From contig DYJE01000008.1 of NCBI GenBank assembly GCA_020723285.1, positions 1 through 64,000 of the forward strand: a DNA stretch of 64,000 nucleotides. The letters are read 5' to 3'. A program made the translations under genes and the position numbers. The notes under the pieces were generated by a model. It saw only the letters and a program-made list of their open reading frames with translations, searched no databases and was not told the origin of the DNA. Numbering within the stretch: the stretch's first letter is position 1; each line of letters begins with the position of its first letter. Positions 27,201-42,200 of this stretch are shown piece after piece. The DNA comes from Desulforapulum autotrophicum (GTDB taxonomy: Bacteria; Desulfobacterota; Desulfobacteria; Desulfobacterales; Desulfolunaceae).

Positions 27201-30200
27201 CACGCCGAAATCGAAGGTTCCGAGCACGCCGGTGAGATCCGCCGTGATGCCGCTGTTCGTCTGCTGGGTGGTTTGCGTGGTGCCTGTGGTTCCGTTACCG
27301 CCGCCGAAGGACAGACTTGCCCGGTCCACCCCGATGCCGATGGTCAGCATCAGGAAGCCGTCTTTAAAACCGATGTCCTCGATGCCCACATACGGTCCCT
27401 GGAGAAGCAGGGGCCCGAGTTTGAGGCTCTTGGTGGACGAAGCCTGACCCGTGACGGTGGCCGAAAGGGTGAACATCACCGACGCGGCGTTGTTGAAGGT
27501 TCCATCCACGGTCTTGAACGAATTGGCCCTGAAGGTCACCGTCACTTCACCGGCGACGAACAGATCCACCGTGTTGGCGGTGTTGCCGTCTTTCAGGTAA
27601 TAGCGGTAGGTGGTTCCTGAAATCAGCACCGGCGATCCCACGATATCCGGGATTCCACCGCCGCCCGCCATCATCTTCACGTCGCCGAGACCCGTCCCGC
27701 TGAGGATGATCTCGTCGCCGGTGATGCTGGCGGCGTCGATGGCCGAATCGCTGCGGGTGACGAAGGTCACGTCGATGTAGCGTTTGTTGTTCATGCTGGT
27801 GATGGCCATAACCTCACCGGCCGAGGGCGACGCCAGGGTGGCCGAGGGCGCGGGGGCTGCAAGGGTTCCGTCGGCTTTCTTTGTAACCAGACAGAAGTAT
27901 TCGGTTTCGGCGAAGTTGGCCATGCCGCTGGCGTCATACCAGGAATTCGCGATGAAGTTCACGGCCACGTCGCCGGTCTGGTTGAAACTGCCGGTCAGGG
28001 TGTATCGGTAGGTGTTGGGCAGTCCGCCCGTGACTTTCACGGGTTTTCCGTTCACCGTGACGGAGGTGAGGGCCTGGCCGTTCATGGACAATGTGAATTC
28101 CGGCGTAACGTCGAGAATACTGCTTTCGGTAAGGCCCACGTTGTTGGGATCGGCAAAGGTCACGTCGATATAACGTTTATCCGAAGACAGGCCGTCGATG
28201 TCGTTCCGGTCGTAGACCAGGTATCCGCCGCTGCTCAGCTGAACCGTGGTTTTCCCGAAGCTGGAGAGGGCCAGGTCCGCCGTGGGGAAAAGAACCAGAC
28301 TGTCCGTTGCCGGAGTGTCGATGCCCACCTGGCCGAAAATCTGGAAACCGTTGACTTTGAAGCTTTCCATTTTGAAACCTTCCACGCCGCCGATGGTAAA
28401 CGCCGCGCTGCCGCCGATTTCAAAATACTCCTGACCGTCCACGGTGATGCGCACGTAGGCTCCGGCAAGAGTCACGGTGACCTGACCCGTGGGTTTCTTT
28501 CCGAAGCTCACGGTGCCGCCGATTTCAAGGATGTCGGCGATGTTCAGGTTGATGGAACCGGTAAAGGCGGTGACCATGGCCGTGCTGGTGAATTTCACCG
28601 TCACGGCTTTGTCGGTGTTGGGAATGGTGAGGACTTCGTTCACCACCCTGCCGGAGTTGTTCACGTCGATGATGCCGGTGCCGCTGACAGTCAGGCCCTC
28701 AAGTCCCACAAAGGCGATGGTGCCTTCGGCATGGAGGGCGTAGGTTCCGCCGTCGAACCTGACAAGTCCGATGCTGGCGTTGGTGAGCAGAACTCCGATG
28801 GCGTCCTCGTTCACCGTGCCGTCATCGTTTTTGTACGGTCCCTGGCCCACGAAAATCGCGATGCCGTCCCCGGCGAAGCTGTCTCCACTGAACACCACGG
28901 ACCCTTCGATGGACACGAAGTCGGCGATGGTGATCTTGATGTCGCTGGCAAAGAAGCTGAAACCTGTTTCCGTGGCGCTGAACCGAACGGTGACGGATGT
29001 TCCGGCAACGTCGATGGTCTGGTCCACGGCTCCGCCGGTGGTGTTGATCCTGAGGCCCAGGGTGGCTTCGGCTGCTGAACCCAGGGAACCCCTGCCGGAG
29101 ATCTGGCCGGCCACACCGGTGGCGGTGATGATCAGGGCACCCTGGCCGTTGGTGATGCTGCCGCCAAGGCCGGTGTCGCTGAAGCTGACGCCGGTGACGG
29201 CCATGCGTGTGATTTTCACGCCGGTGGCCGTGTTGGTGGCCTGGTCAAAGTAGAAGTTGCCGGATAAGGTGTAACCGCTGAGGGTGATTCCGGCGTTCAT
29301 GGCCACGATGCGGACGAATTTCCCTGCGGGCAGCACCATGTGTTCGGTGGTGGTACCCGAGGTAAAGGTTTCGTTCACGGCCACGGGCAATGTGTTAATT
29401 TCAAACGTGATGGTGTTGCAGCTCAATGTCAGGCCGCCGCCCAAGGTCAGGTCGTCCGGGGCCACCACCAGTTTGGCCGCCATGCCCTGGGGCGTGATCA
29501 GCATGGCCCCGCTGGGGATGCTCAGGCTGAAAATCGTGGTTCCGCCGCTGGTGAGTTCAAGGGTCACATCGGACACCGCCACCCGCACCACTTTGGCTCC
29601 GCCGGTGGTGGTGATCTGTTCGAAACTGAAGTTACCGGAAAGGGTCTGGCCCAGCACCGTGAGGGTGATGCCCGAGCCTTCCACACGGATATAGGGCCCT
29701 TTCTGGAGGGCCATCACCACGGTCTCTCCGCCCACGGAGAACCGTTCGTTCACGGCGGTGCCGGTGTTGTTGATGAAAAGACCGAAGGTGCCGGTAAAGG
29801 CCACGCCGCTGATGTTCTCGATGCTGACTTCCGCGCTCACCTGGCCCGCGATACCTGCGGATGTGACGATGAGGGAGCCTGTGCCGTTTTCCACCACCAC
29901 ATAATCGGTGGTTCCGTTGCCAAGGCCCAGTCTGACGTTGGCTGCGGCGATGCGGATCACGTTCCGGGTGACACCGCCCGTGACGGAAGAGATCTTTTCA
30001 AAGGCAAAATCCCCTTTGAGGGTCTGGCCCAGAACGGAAAGGGACACGTCAAGCCCTTCCACCTTGACGTAGGTGTCGCCTGCCGCTGCGGTGATGTTCA
30101 CCGTCTCGCCGTTCACCAGGATGTCTTCGTCCATGGCGGAGGTGGCCTTGACGATAAGGACGTTGAAACTGCCGCTGAAGGCCACGCCGGGAACGTTGAG

Positions 30201-33200
30201 ACCCACCGTCGCGCCGATGGCTCCGGCCATGCCGCTTGTTTTCACCACCAGATAGCCGTAGCCGTCTGTGACCGTCACCACGTCACCTGCCCCTGCGCCC
30301 AGTTTCAGGCTGACGTTGGCTGCGGAAATACGGACGGTTTTGGCCGTGCCTTCGGTGATCTGTTCAAAGGCGAAGTCGCCGCGGATGCTTTGACCGGCCA
30401 CGCCCAGAACCACGTCTGTTCCCGCCACTTTCAGGTAGGGTCCTGCGGGGAGAGTAAGGTCAATGACCGTGCTGCCCAGGGTGAAGGTTTCATCCACAGC
30501 TGCCGTGGTGGTGTTGATGGACAGGGCGAAACGTCCTGCGAAGGTGACGCCGGGAATGTTCTCGACGGCCACGTCGGCTGCAAGGGTTCCGGCAATGCCG
30601 GAGCCGGTGATGAGGAGCGCGCCCGTTCCGTCTGTGACGCTGACAAAGGAGGTTGTTCCGTCACCCAGAGACAGGCTCACGTGGGCCGCGGCCATGCGGA
30701 TCACACTTGTTCCGGCGGCAGTGCTCGATTTTTCAAAGGAGAAGTCGCCGGTAAGGGTCTGACCCAGAATATCGAGGTTCATCCCCAGGACGGTGACTTT
30801 AACGTAAGGACCGGCGTCAAGGGTGAGTGTCCGTGTGACGCCGCCCACGTCAAGACTGGTGCTCACCGCCCGGCTGGTGTTGTTCACGCTGACGGTGATG
30901 TTGTCGGCGGACGCCGTGGCAAGGCCGGGTATGGAGACGGTGACTTTCGCGCTGATTTCACCGGCAAGACCGGCGCTGGTGACAATAAAAAGGGCCGAGC
31001 CTTCGCTCACAGCCACGATGTCCGTTCCGGCGGCCGAGATGGCAAAGGCCACATCCGCCGCGCCCACTTTCACCACCCGGCCCTCACCTGTGGTGGCCTG
31101 TTCGAAGCTGAAATCACCGGACAGGGTCTGCCCCGCCACGGTCAGGGAAGCGTCGGTCACATCCACTTTCAGGTACGGACCGGCGTCGCAGTCAAGGGTG
31201 AGGGTCTTGCCGTTCAAAGCAAAGGAATCGGCAACCGCAACGCCGGTGTTGTTCAATAGGACGGCGAACGTTCCGCTGACACTGACGCCGGGAATGTCCA
31301 CGGCGACGGTGGCGGACAATTTTCCCGCAAGACCTGCGCTGGTCACGAGAAACATCCCTTCACCCTGGGTGACGCTGACAAAATCGGTACTGCCGTTACC
31401 AAGGCCCAGGCTCACGTTGGAGGCCACGATGACCACCCGCCCTGCCCCCTGCTCGAAGGCGAAATCACCGGAAAGTCTCTGACCCGCCACAGTGAGAACG
31501 ATGCCCGTTCCCTCAACCCTTAAATAGGGTCCGGCGGGAAGGTCGATGGACACCGTGGTTCCGTTCACGTCCATGCTGTCGTCGACGGCGGTGGCCGTGT
31601 TGTTGATCAGAAGGGCGAAGCGTCCCGCGAAGGTCACGCCCGGAACGTTCAGGGCCACATCGGCAGACACCGCTCCGGCAAGGCCCAAAGGCGTCATCAG
31701 GAGCGAACCCTGACCGCGGGTTAAGGCCACCACACCGCCGAAAGAAAGGCTCACATCGGAAAGACCCAGCCGGACCAGTTTCTGGCCGAAGCTGTTGGTG
31801 GTCTGTTCAAACACCACATTGCCGGTGAAGGTCTGGCCCAGGATGGTGACGCTGGCCGGTGTTCCGTCGGTCAAGCCCTTCACTTCCACCCGGAGATACG
31901 GACCTTTGGGCAGATCGAGAGTCAGGGTTTCAGCGCCCACGATGAACGTTTCATCGATGACCCGGCTGGTGTTGTTGATCGAAAGAACGGCGGCTCCGGC
32001 CACGCTGAATCCGGTGACATTCACGGTGAGAGACACGTCCACCTCACCGGCGATACCCGCCGACGTCACCAGGAGCAAGCCGTGGTCGATGCCCAGGGAA
32101 AGGAATTCGGTGCTGCCGTCGCCAAAACCCAGAGTGACGGATGTCAGGGCGATTTTCACCAGACGTTCGCCCGTGGACGTGGTGAGCTGTTCGAAAGCCA
32201 CCTGGCCTTTGAGGGTCTGGCCTGCCACGGTGAGGTCCAGCCCGCCGCCTTCCACGCGGATGTAGGGCCCTGCCGCCAGATTCAATTCAACGGTTCCGCC
32301 TCCCACCACGAAGGTTTCGGTGACTGCCGTACCTGTGTTGTTAATCACCAGGGAAAGACTGCCCTTGAACGACACGCCGGGGATGTTCACGTTCACCGTG
32401 CCGCCGATGCTTCCGGCAAGACCGGCAGTTCGGATCACGATCTGGCCGGAACCGTTGGTCACGCTGACAAAATCGGTGGTTCCGTCGCCTATTCCCACGT
32501 TCACCTTGCTTGCGGCGATCTTGACGATGGTTTCTCCGCTGGTGTTGGTGATCCGTTCAAACGCGAAGTTCCCGGAAACCCTCTGACCCATGATCCTTAA
32601 ATAAGCATCCGTTCCCTCGATGCGGAGATACGGTCCTTTGGCCACGCTGAGACTGACGGTTCTGCCCGCCAGTTCGAACTCCCGGTTCACGGCGGTTCCG
32701 GTGGTGTTCACCGCCAGACCGAAAGTGCCGGATACGGAAACGCCGGTGATGTTGAAAGCCGCATCGCCGGAAAGCCGTCCGGCCATGCCTGCCGTGGTGA
32801 AAACGAACAGGCCGTAGCCGTTGGAAAGGCTGGCCACATCGGTTCCGCCCACGTTTAAGGCAAAGGCCACGTCGGTGGCGGCCAGGGTCAGGATGGACCC
32901 GGCGGGATTGGGATTCTGAGGACTGGTGGTGGCCGTGACCTGTTCAAAGGCGAAGTTGCCGGTCAGGGTCTGGCCGAACACGGTCATGACGAGATTTTCC
33001 GCTTCCACCTTCACATAGGGCCCGGCGGGAAGAACCACCGCCGTGGGCAGTGTCACCGAACGGGCCATGGTGTTGATGGATACGGCGAAACCGGCGCCGA
33101 AGCTGATGTCCGGCGAAGCGGTAAGGGTGATGTCACCTGAAACACGGCCGGCGACCCCTCCGTCTCCGATCAGGATGGCCCCCTGGCCGTCTTCAAGGGT

Positions 33201-36200
33201 GACGATGCCGCCGCCCAGACTGAGACTCACGTCTTCGGCCTGGATTACCGTAATCTTGGCCGTTCCCACGGTCTGCTGTGAAAAGCTGAAAGTTCCGGAA
33301 AGGGTCTGACCGGCCACGGTAAGGTCGAGATCCGCACCCGTAAACCGCATCACACCCTGGGCTACGTTCACACGGATCGATCCGCCGCCGGGAATGCCGA
33401 TTTCCTGATCCACGTTGCCGGAGGTTGTGTTCACTTCGATGATGGCGGTCCCGGACAGCGTGACATCGGGAACGCCCAGAATCTGTACGTCACCTGTGGC
33501 ATAGAAGGCATAGGTGTAACCGCCTGTAGCCCCTGCGTCGGCATGGCGGATGAACGCGAATTCCGCATGGGTCAGAAGGATGCCTTTGGCCGCCGGGTTG
33601 ATCGCGCTGTCGATGAGGCCGGGACCGTCTCCCATAAAGACGTTGGCATCGGTGACAGCCAGGGTTTCACCGTCGGGGGTGCTGGTGACGGAGAAATTGC
33701 CTTCCACCACGACAAACCCGGCGATGTTGATGCTGGCACTGCCGAAGAACTGGAACACGTCGCTTTCCGACGCATTAAATGTGATGACGAATGTTTTTCC
33801 GCCCACCTCGATGGTTTCGTTCACGGCCCCACCGGTTTTGTTCACCCGGAGGCCGAAGCTGCCGCCCACGCTCACGCCGCCCGCATCGACGGACGCCTTG
33901 CCTGAAAGGTAGCCCGCGATTCCGGTGGTCTTGACCACGAAGGCCCCTTCACCGTCGGTGAGGCCCTGGCCAGCAAAGTCAAGGCTTATCTTCGTCATGG
34001 CGATTCGTGTGACCTTGGACGCTCCCGCGCCGCTCTGGTCGAAATGGAAATCGCCTCTCATGACCGGGGCGTCCACAGCGCTTCCGATCTTAAGTTCCGC
34101 CCCGATCACCGACACGCGGAGATAGGGTCCGGCCTGAACATCAAGGGTGACACCGCCTGACGGCATGTCGAAGGTTTCTTTCACCGCCGTTGCACCGGTG
34201 TTGATCTGGAGCCGAACTTCGTTGACCGTCAGGGAAAGTCCGGGCAGGTTGTCCACGGTGGCGGTGACGGAGAAATCGGCTGCAAGTCCGCCGCCGTTCA
34301 ACAAAAGGCTTCCGCTGCCGTTTGTTACGGTAATGTAGTCGGTGGTGCCTGTACCCAGTGTCATGTGGACATTGGAAAGGGCAATCCCGAGGACGCTGGC
34401 TCCGCCTGCGGTGGTGGTTTTGACGATCATCATGTCGCCGCCAAGGGTCTGACCGGCCACGGTGAGTTCAACGCCGGTGGCGGTCATCCTTAAACCGTTT
34501 TCAATGCTGCCCTTCGTTGTGCCGGTGTTGTTGATCTGGACGGTGAAGGTGCCCTCAAAATCAACACCGGGGATGGCCACACCCACGGAGCCGGTGAAGG
34601 ACCCGTAGAGACCGGCGCTGATCACGGAGAAACTGCCGCTGCCGTCGGTGACCTGGATAAAGGTGGTGCTGCCGTTGCCGATGGCCAGTTCCACACTGTC
34701 AAAGGCGATGTCGAGGCCCGCTGCGCTTTTCGAGAAATTGAAATTGCCGGAAAGGGTCTGACCCAGCACGGTCAGACTGACACTTGTACCCGACACACGG
34801 ACGTAGGGTCCGGCGTCAAGGGTCAATGTTTTTGAAACACCGGCCACGGTGTAGGTTTCCGAAACAGCCGCCGCCGTGTTGTTGATTTCAAGTTCCAGGG
34901 TTCCAGACAGACTGACGCCTGTGACGGAAAGCGTTGGCGTTACCGAGAGTTTTCCGGCAAGCCCGGTGCCTGAGAGGAGGAAGATCCCTTCCCCGTCTTT
35001 CACGGTGAGAAGGCCGCCGCCCACGTTGAGGCTGATGCCGGTTGCGGCGATTTTGACCAGGGACGTGCCGTTCGCTTTTCTGGATTCTTCAAAGGCGAAA
35101 TTTCCGGACAGGGTCTGGCCCGCCACGGTAAGGCGGATGCCGCTGCCAGAGACCTTGATGTACGGACCGGCTGCGAGGCTGAGATCCTGAGTCGACGTCC
35201 CCACCTGAACAGATTCATCCACGGCATATGCCAGGGTGTTCAGTTCAAGGCCAAAGGTGCCGCTGAAGGCCACGGCCGAACCCGCAGATACGCGGACATC
35301 GACATTCAGGCGTCCGGCAAGGCCCGATCCCCCGAACACAAAGAAACCGCTGCCGTTTTCCGCGCTGACGATGCCTCCCGCAAGGGACAGTGTCACATCC
35401 GTCGCAGCCACAACCAGTTTGGCGTTTGTTCCGGTGCCCGACTGCTGGAGCACGAAGTTTCCGGAAAGACTCTGGCCCAGCACGGTGAGGGAGGCCGGTG
35501 TGCCGCCATCGGTTTGTGTGACGGCCACACGGACGTACGGCCCTGCGGGAAGAACCACGGTGTCTGCGCCCACGGTGAGGCTGCGGCCGCTCTGGGTAGT
35601 GTTGATCTGAAGCCCGATTTTACCTGTGAGGGTGATATTGGGGATGTTTACGGAAAGGGTCATGGCAAGAGCCCCGGCCATGCCGTCGGACGTCATGATG
35701 AACGCGCCGCTGCCGTTTGTAAGGCTGACGGTGCCGTTGCCCAGACTGACAGTGACGCCCGATGCCGTGACGGAAATCACACGGGCGCTGTTCACGGTCT
35801 TTTGTTCAAACACAAAGGTGCCGGAGAGAGTCTGTCCAAGCACAGCGACGCTCACATCCGAACCTTCCAGGCGGACATACGGTCCGGCCGCAACAGATAC
35901 GCTGACGGGAACACCGCCCACCACCAGGGTTTCGGATACCGCGGCAGCGCCGGTGTTCAGAGTGATTTTCAATGTGCCTGAAAGGGAAACCGAGGGAACG
36001 GCCATGGCCACCGTGGCCGAAAGCTCTCCGGCAAGTCCGCTGCCGGTCACGACCAGCGCGCCCTTTCCGCCGGTGACAGTGACAAGGTCTGTACCGCCCG
36101 CTGTGAAATTCATGGCGATGTCGCTCATGCCCACTTTCACCAGACTTGTGCCGCCGGTGCCGGTGGTTTTTTCAAAGGCCACGTTTCCGGAAAGGGTCTG

Positions 36201-39200
36201 GCCCACCACGGAAAGTATGATTCCACGGCCCTCAACCCTCAGATACGGTCCGGCGGAGATTGAAAGGGTGCGGGTTGTGCCATGGTCTGTGAACGTTTCT
36301 GAAACGGCGGCGGTTGTGGTGTTGATTTTCAGGCTGAAGCTTCCGGCAAAGGTCACCGAGGGAATGTTGAACGCCGCGTCGACGTCCAGTTCACCGGCAA
36401 GACCTGAACCGCTTAAGATGAAACGCCCTTCCCCGTTTGTCAGGCTTAAAACATCCGTGGACCCGGCGGTCAGCCTGAAGCTCACATCGTCTGCCGAAAC
36501 ACGGATCACCGTGGTTCCGGCAAGCGATGTCAACTGCTCGACGGCAAAATTACCGGCAAGCGACTGACCGAGAACGGAAAGGCTGACGCCCGCCCCTTCC
36601 AGTCTCACGTAAGGCCCGGCCCGGACAGAGAGGGTCACGGTGTCGTCACCGAAAATGAAGGTTTCGTTCACCGCTGTTTTTGTGGTGTTGACGTTAAGGG
36701 TGAACGTCCCTGCGAAATCCACAGAGGGGATGTTTTCCGTGATGGTGGCGGTCATGCTTCCGGCCAGTCCGTTTCCGGTAAAGACCAGGGAGCCTGAACC
36801 GTTTGTGAGGCCGATCACGCCGCCAAGGGAAAGGGTTACGTCGTTTGCGGCCATTCTGAGCGTCCCGGCACCTTCCCCTTCGGTCACCTTGTCAAAGGAG
36901 AAGTCCCCTGAAAGGCTCTGACCCAGGATGGACAGGGTTCCGTTCTCGACCTTGAACGACAGGACTTTTTCCGTGCTGCTGAAAGCGAAGGTGACGCCGT
37001 CGTCGGTGGAATTAGGGATGGTGAGGGTTTCGGTGACGGCCATTCCCGTGGTGTTGATGCGGACCGTGGCTTCGCCCACCAGGGTGATGCCGCTGAAACC
37101 GATGACGGACACGGTGCCGGTGGCCACAAGGGCATAGGTGGTGGTGGTTCCGGTGATGCGGATCACGCCGATTTTCGCGTTGTCGATCAAAACGCCTTTG
37201 GCCAGGGGATTCACATCGCCGTTTTCAAGTTTGGCGGGGCCCTGGCCCATGAAAATCATCAGGCCGTCACCGGCAAAGGTGCTGCGGCTGCCGCTGTCCA
37301 CAAAACTCACGTTGCCTTCGATGGTGATGAAATCGGCGATGGTGAGCGAAAGATCGGAAATGGAGAAGGCGAACACGTGGCCTTCCGCTTCGCCGAAGGC
37401 GATGGCGACCGCTGTGCCGTCAATGTCCAGCGTCTGGTTCACGGCAGCGCCGGTGGTGTTGACCCGGAGGACGATGCTGCCCCCCGCTTCGACCGGTCCT
37501 GCGGCAATGGCGGCATCGCCTGAAACCACACCGGCCACGCCCGAAGACGTGATCACGAAGGCGCCTTCGCCGTCCGAGAGACTCTGACCGGCCACGCTGA
37601 CCGTCAGTTCGGATACGGCAAAACGGATCACGGTGCCACCGTTTTCATCCTCACTCCGGTCGAAATAGAAATTCCCGGCCACGGTGTTTCCGGCGATGTT
37701 CATGGACGCGCCGATCAGGGACACCCGGACATAAGGCCCTGCCTCGACATCCAGACCCATGCCGCTGTCGGTCATCCGGGTCTTAGCGGTGTTCATTTCG
37801 AAACGCACGGTGCCGCCGTCAATGTCGATGCCCGGCAGGCTGAAGCTTGCCGAAACGCTGAAGCTTGCGGCAAGACCGCTGCTGTTCATCAGCATGGCGC
37901 CGGTGCCGTGGGTGATCGAGACAAAATCCGTGCTGCCGTCGCCGAGGGTCAGACTGAGGGCCGATACGGTGATTTTCACAATCCGGCTGCCGTCTGCGGC
38001 CGTTGCGCTTTCAAAGCTGAAATTGCCGGACAGGGTCTGGCCCGCCACGGAAAGGGTGACGCCACTGCCTGCAAGCCTAAGGTGTTTCGCCCCAACAGTG
38101 GCCGTATCCACGTCAAGATCAAAACGTCCTAAGACCGTCACATCGCCGGTTTCAACCGTCACGCTGAAACCCTGGATGGTTCCGATGACGCCTGATGCCG
38201 TGATGCGGATCACGCCGCTTGGGAGGTGGGCGGTAAGGAAATTCACACTGGAATTCCCCAGGGCCAGGGTCACGTCGGTCAGGGTGAACTCGATGTCCGT
38301 TCCGCTTTTCGCGAAACTGAAATCCCCGGAAAGGCTCTGGCCGAACAGTGTGACGGTGACGTCCGATCCTGCGATCCTTAAATAGGGACCTGCGGGAAGG
38401 GCGAGGAGAATCAGACTTCCGTTCACATCCAGCCGTTCATCCACCGCCGATCCGGTCTGGTTGATCTGGACGGTGAACGTCCCAGCCACGGAAAGTCCGG
38501 GAACGGCCACGGACAGAACGCCTGAAAGTTCACCGGCAAGTCCCTGGGCCGTGAGAACCATGGACCCTCTGCCCGCGGTCATGGACACCAGGTCGGTTGT
38601 CCCGTCGGACAGGGCGAACCGGATGTTGGTTGCGGCCAGACGAACCCGTGTCAACCCGGCTTCATTGGTCACCCGTTCAAAAGCCAGATCACCGGAAAGA
38701 CTCTGACCCAGAAGCGAGAGCGTCATATCCGTTCCGTCGATGCGGAGGTAGGGTCCTGCGGGAAGGATCAGGCTGACGGTCCGGCCGTTGGCTGTAAAGC
38801 TTTCGTTCACCGCTGACGCGGTGGTGTTCACGGAAAGGCCCAGAGCGCCGGTAAAGGTCACGCCGGGGAGATTCTGAACGGCCACGTTGGCCGAAAGTCT
38901 GCCGAAAAGGCCGGACGAGCTGATCACAAAGGACCCGCTGCCGTTGGTCAGTGAAAGGTATGTGGTTGTGCCGTCACCCAGGGAAAGGGTCACGGAGGAC
39001 GCGGCGATGCGGGTGAGGGTGCTGCTGTCCGCTTTGGTGATCCGTTCGAAATAAAAGTCACCGGAAAGGCTCTGACCCAATATGGCGAGGGTCACCCCTG
39101 TTCCTGAAATCCGGACGTAAGGTCCTGAAGTCACCGTCACGTCATTACCCAGCGAAGACGTGAAGGTCACAGACCGGCCCAGGGTGTTGACGGACAGGGC

Positions 39201-42200
39201 GAACGATCCGGCAAACGCTACCGAGGGAATGTCCGTGGTGATGGTGACGGCCAGCTCTCCCGCAAGACCTTCGGATGTGAAGATGAACGCGCCCTCCCCT
39301 TCTTCGGCGGTCACGGTTCCGCCACCTAAGGCCAGGGTCACATGCCGTGCCGAGATCTCCATGGCATCCTGTTCGTCACCGGAAGCAGGTGTGCCGTCGG
39401 GGTCCACGGTGATTTTGCCGAAGGCGAAATCGCCGGTAAGGGTCTGGCCGAGGATGGACAGGGTGACGCCTTCGGCTTTGAAGCTGGTGACTGCGTCGGC
39501 GGTGTCGAACCTGAGGACCACATCGCTGTCCGTTCCGGGAATGGCGAGGATTTCATCCACGGTTCGTGCGCTGTTGTTCACGCGCACCGTGGCCGTTCCT
39601 GAAATGGACACCTGACTCACGCCGGTGATGGACACGGTTCCTCTGGCCACCAGGGCGTAAGTGCCGTCCGTGTATTTGATGAGACCCAGGGTCGCGTCAC
39701 TGATGAAAATACCGGTGGCCGAGGGGTTGATGTCTCCGTTTGCAAGCCGTAAAGGACCTTCGCCCAGGAATACCGTGAGACCGGTTCCTGCGAACCACTG
39801 GTAACCTGCGGCGCTGGTGTAGGCGAAGCTGCCTTCGATGGTGATGAAATGGGCGATGTTAAGGCTCATGTCCGCGCCGAAAACCTGGAAGAACGGGGTG
39901 ATTTTACCTGCGTCCATGGAAGCGGTTTCAGTGCTGCTGAAGCTGACGGCGATGGTTTTTCCATCCAGAACCACGGTCTGGTCCACGGCGTCCGGCGTTG
40001 AGTTGAGCCGCAGTCCCAGGCTGCCGCCAACGCTGAAGGAACCGGCCGCCACATCCACATCGCCGGAGATGATCCCGGCCACGCCGTCCGCCGTAACGAT
40101 GAACGCGCCTTCGGCGTTTTTCACGCCGTTACCGTCATAGGTGAACGCGCCATTTGTCACAGCCAGGGTGGTGAGGGTGGAGGATACGCCTGATCCGGTG
40201 ACCGCCGTTTTCCGTTCGAACATGAAGTTACCGGAAAGGGTCAGGGCACTGCTGTCCCCGATGGTCACGGTAACGTTCCGGCCCACCACTTTTACGTAAG
40301 GACCGGCAGGCAGAGCCAGAATGATATCGTCGGCTCCGTCGAAATCGAAGGTTTCGTTTACGGCAACGGACAGGGTGTTGATTTCAAGACTGAACGTGGC
40401 CGTGGTGTGAAGCCCGGTGATGTGAAGGGCGGCGTCGCCCTCGATCCTGCCGGCCACGCCCGTTCCCATGAGAACCAGGGCCCCTGTGCCGTCTGAGACC
40501 GTCACCACACCTCCCGCAAGGGACACGTTGACAGTCGTGGCTGCGATCTTCACCACTGTCTCACCGGTTGCCGTGGTCAGCCGTTCAATGACAAAAATTC
40601 CCTGAAGACTCTGGCCGGATACGGTGAGCGTTACGGGTGTTGCCACGGTTCCGCCCGCCAGCCTGAAATAGCCGGTGGAGGTATTGATCTCGGCATTGAA
40701 CACCCCGCTGAAGGCGACGCCGGGAATGGTTGTCGAAAGGGCTGCGTCTGTCAGGGTTCCGGCCAGTTCACCGCCGCTTAAAGTCAGGGTTCCGGCACTG
40801 ATGTCGGCGCTGACGTATTCGGTTGTAACATCCCCGAAACCGATATGGACATCGGCCACCGTAAGGGTGACGTCGGCTCCGTTCTTTTCGATGGAGAACG
40901 ACCCGGAAAGGGTCTGGCCCAGCACGTTCAGCCGGACATCGTCGCCGCCGAAACGGCTGATACCCGCATCAAGTTCGAGGGTTTTGGTGATGCCGCCCAC
41001 GGTGAGGGTCCTGGACACCGCGTGTGTGAAGGTGTTTTTCTGCATGCCCAGGTCGCCGGAGAAACTTACGGCATCCACGCCCACCACCTGCGCCGTTCCA
41101 CCGGCGTCAAAGGCGTATCCGCCCGAGGTCACAAGAACCATCAGTTCGGCGTTGGCGACGGAGACGCCCAGGGTCTGATCATCGTTCCCCACGAACAGGT
41201 TCACCGACGAGGCGGCCATGAGGATTTCCGTGTCGGCCCCTGTACCGCTTTTCACAATGGCGAAGTTTCCGGTAAGTGAGCCGACGGCTGTGACCAGGGT
41301 CACATGGTCCGCACCCAGCCTGCTGACACCTGCTTCTATAACCAGAGCCACACTGTGTCCGCCCACAGTGATGGTTTTATTCACATCGGCGTTAAGGGTG
41401 TTCTGCTCCGCCGAAAGGTCGCCGGTGAAAGTGAGGCCCGTAACGCCCACGATCTCGGCCTGTCCCGAAGCCCTGAAGGCGTATGCGCCGTCCGCCCGGA
41501 TATACAGGGCGAAATCGGCACCGCTCACACGGACACCCAGGGTTTCGTCTGTTTTTCCGGTAAAGAAGGTGATGCCCGTTCCGGCGGCGGTGACGCTGTT
41601 GTCCGCCGCGTCGTTTTCAAAGACAAAATCCCCTTTGAGCGAGGCCACAGGCGTTGCAAGGGTGAGGTTCGTTCCTTCGAACCTTCGGATATTCGTTTCA
41701 CCCGCGCCGAAAACAAGATCGAGATCCGTTCCGTCGAGGGTGATGGTTTCGTGGATGTCGTTTCTGCCCGTGGTGTTGATCCGCATGGCCAGTGCACCGG
41801 AAAGAGCGAGATAGTCTCCTGACGTGACCAGGGCCACGGTGCCTTTGGCGTCGGCGGCGTAAGTTCCGTTGCCGAACATCATCATGGCAAGGCTGGCATC
41901 GGTGATGGAAATTCCTGCCGTCCCTTCCACACCCAGGAAGGCGTTCACATCCGAGGCCCCGATGCGGATCACGGTGGCCGCGGCGGCGTCGGTGGCTTTT
42001 TCAAAATAGAACCGGCCGGACAGATCGAGAAAATCCGAAACGGTCAACGTTGCCGACCCGCTGACCCGGACATGACTTTCGCTTGAACGGTAATCGAACA
42101 CCGTGCTTTCGATGGTTTCGGACACCGTGATCCCGGTGTTCACATCCACGGCCAGACGGGCGGACAGGCTTAATCCGTCAATGCCCGTCAACGCGGTCAC

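Noticed and set aside
29340-31259. Long plus-strand frames inside the giant gene (also 17163-19406, 15594-17096, 6870-8105, 25456-26607)
   Set aside because: They lie antisense to the repeat gene, lack ribosome sites and have translations rich in His, Arg, Val and Gly that mirror the repeats. Long antisense frames are expected from the GC-rich codon use and lack of certain codons in the sense strand.
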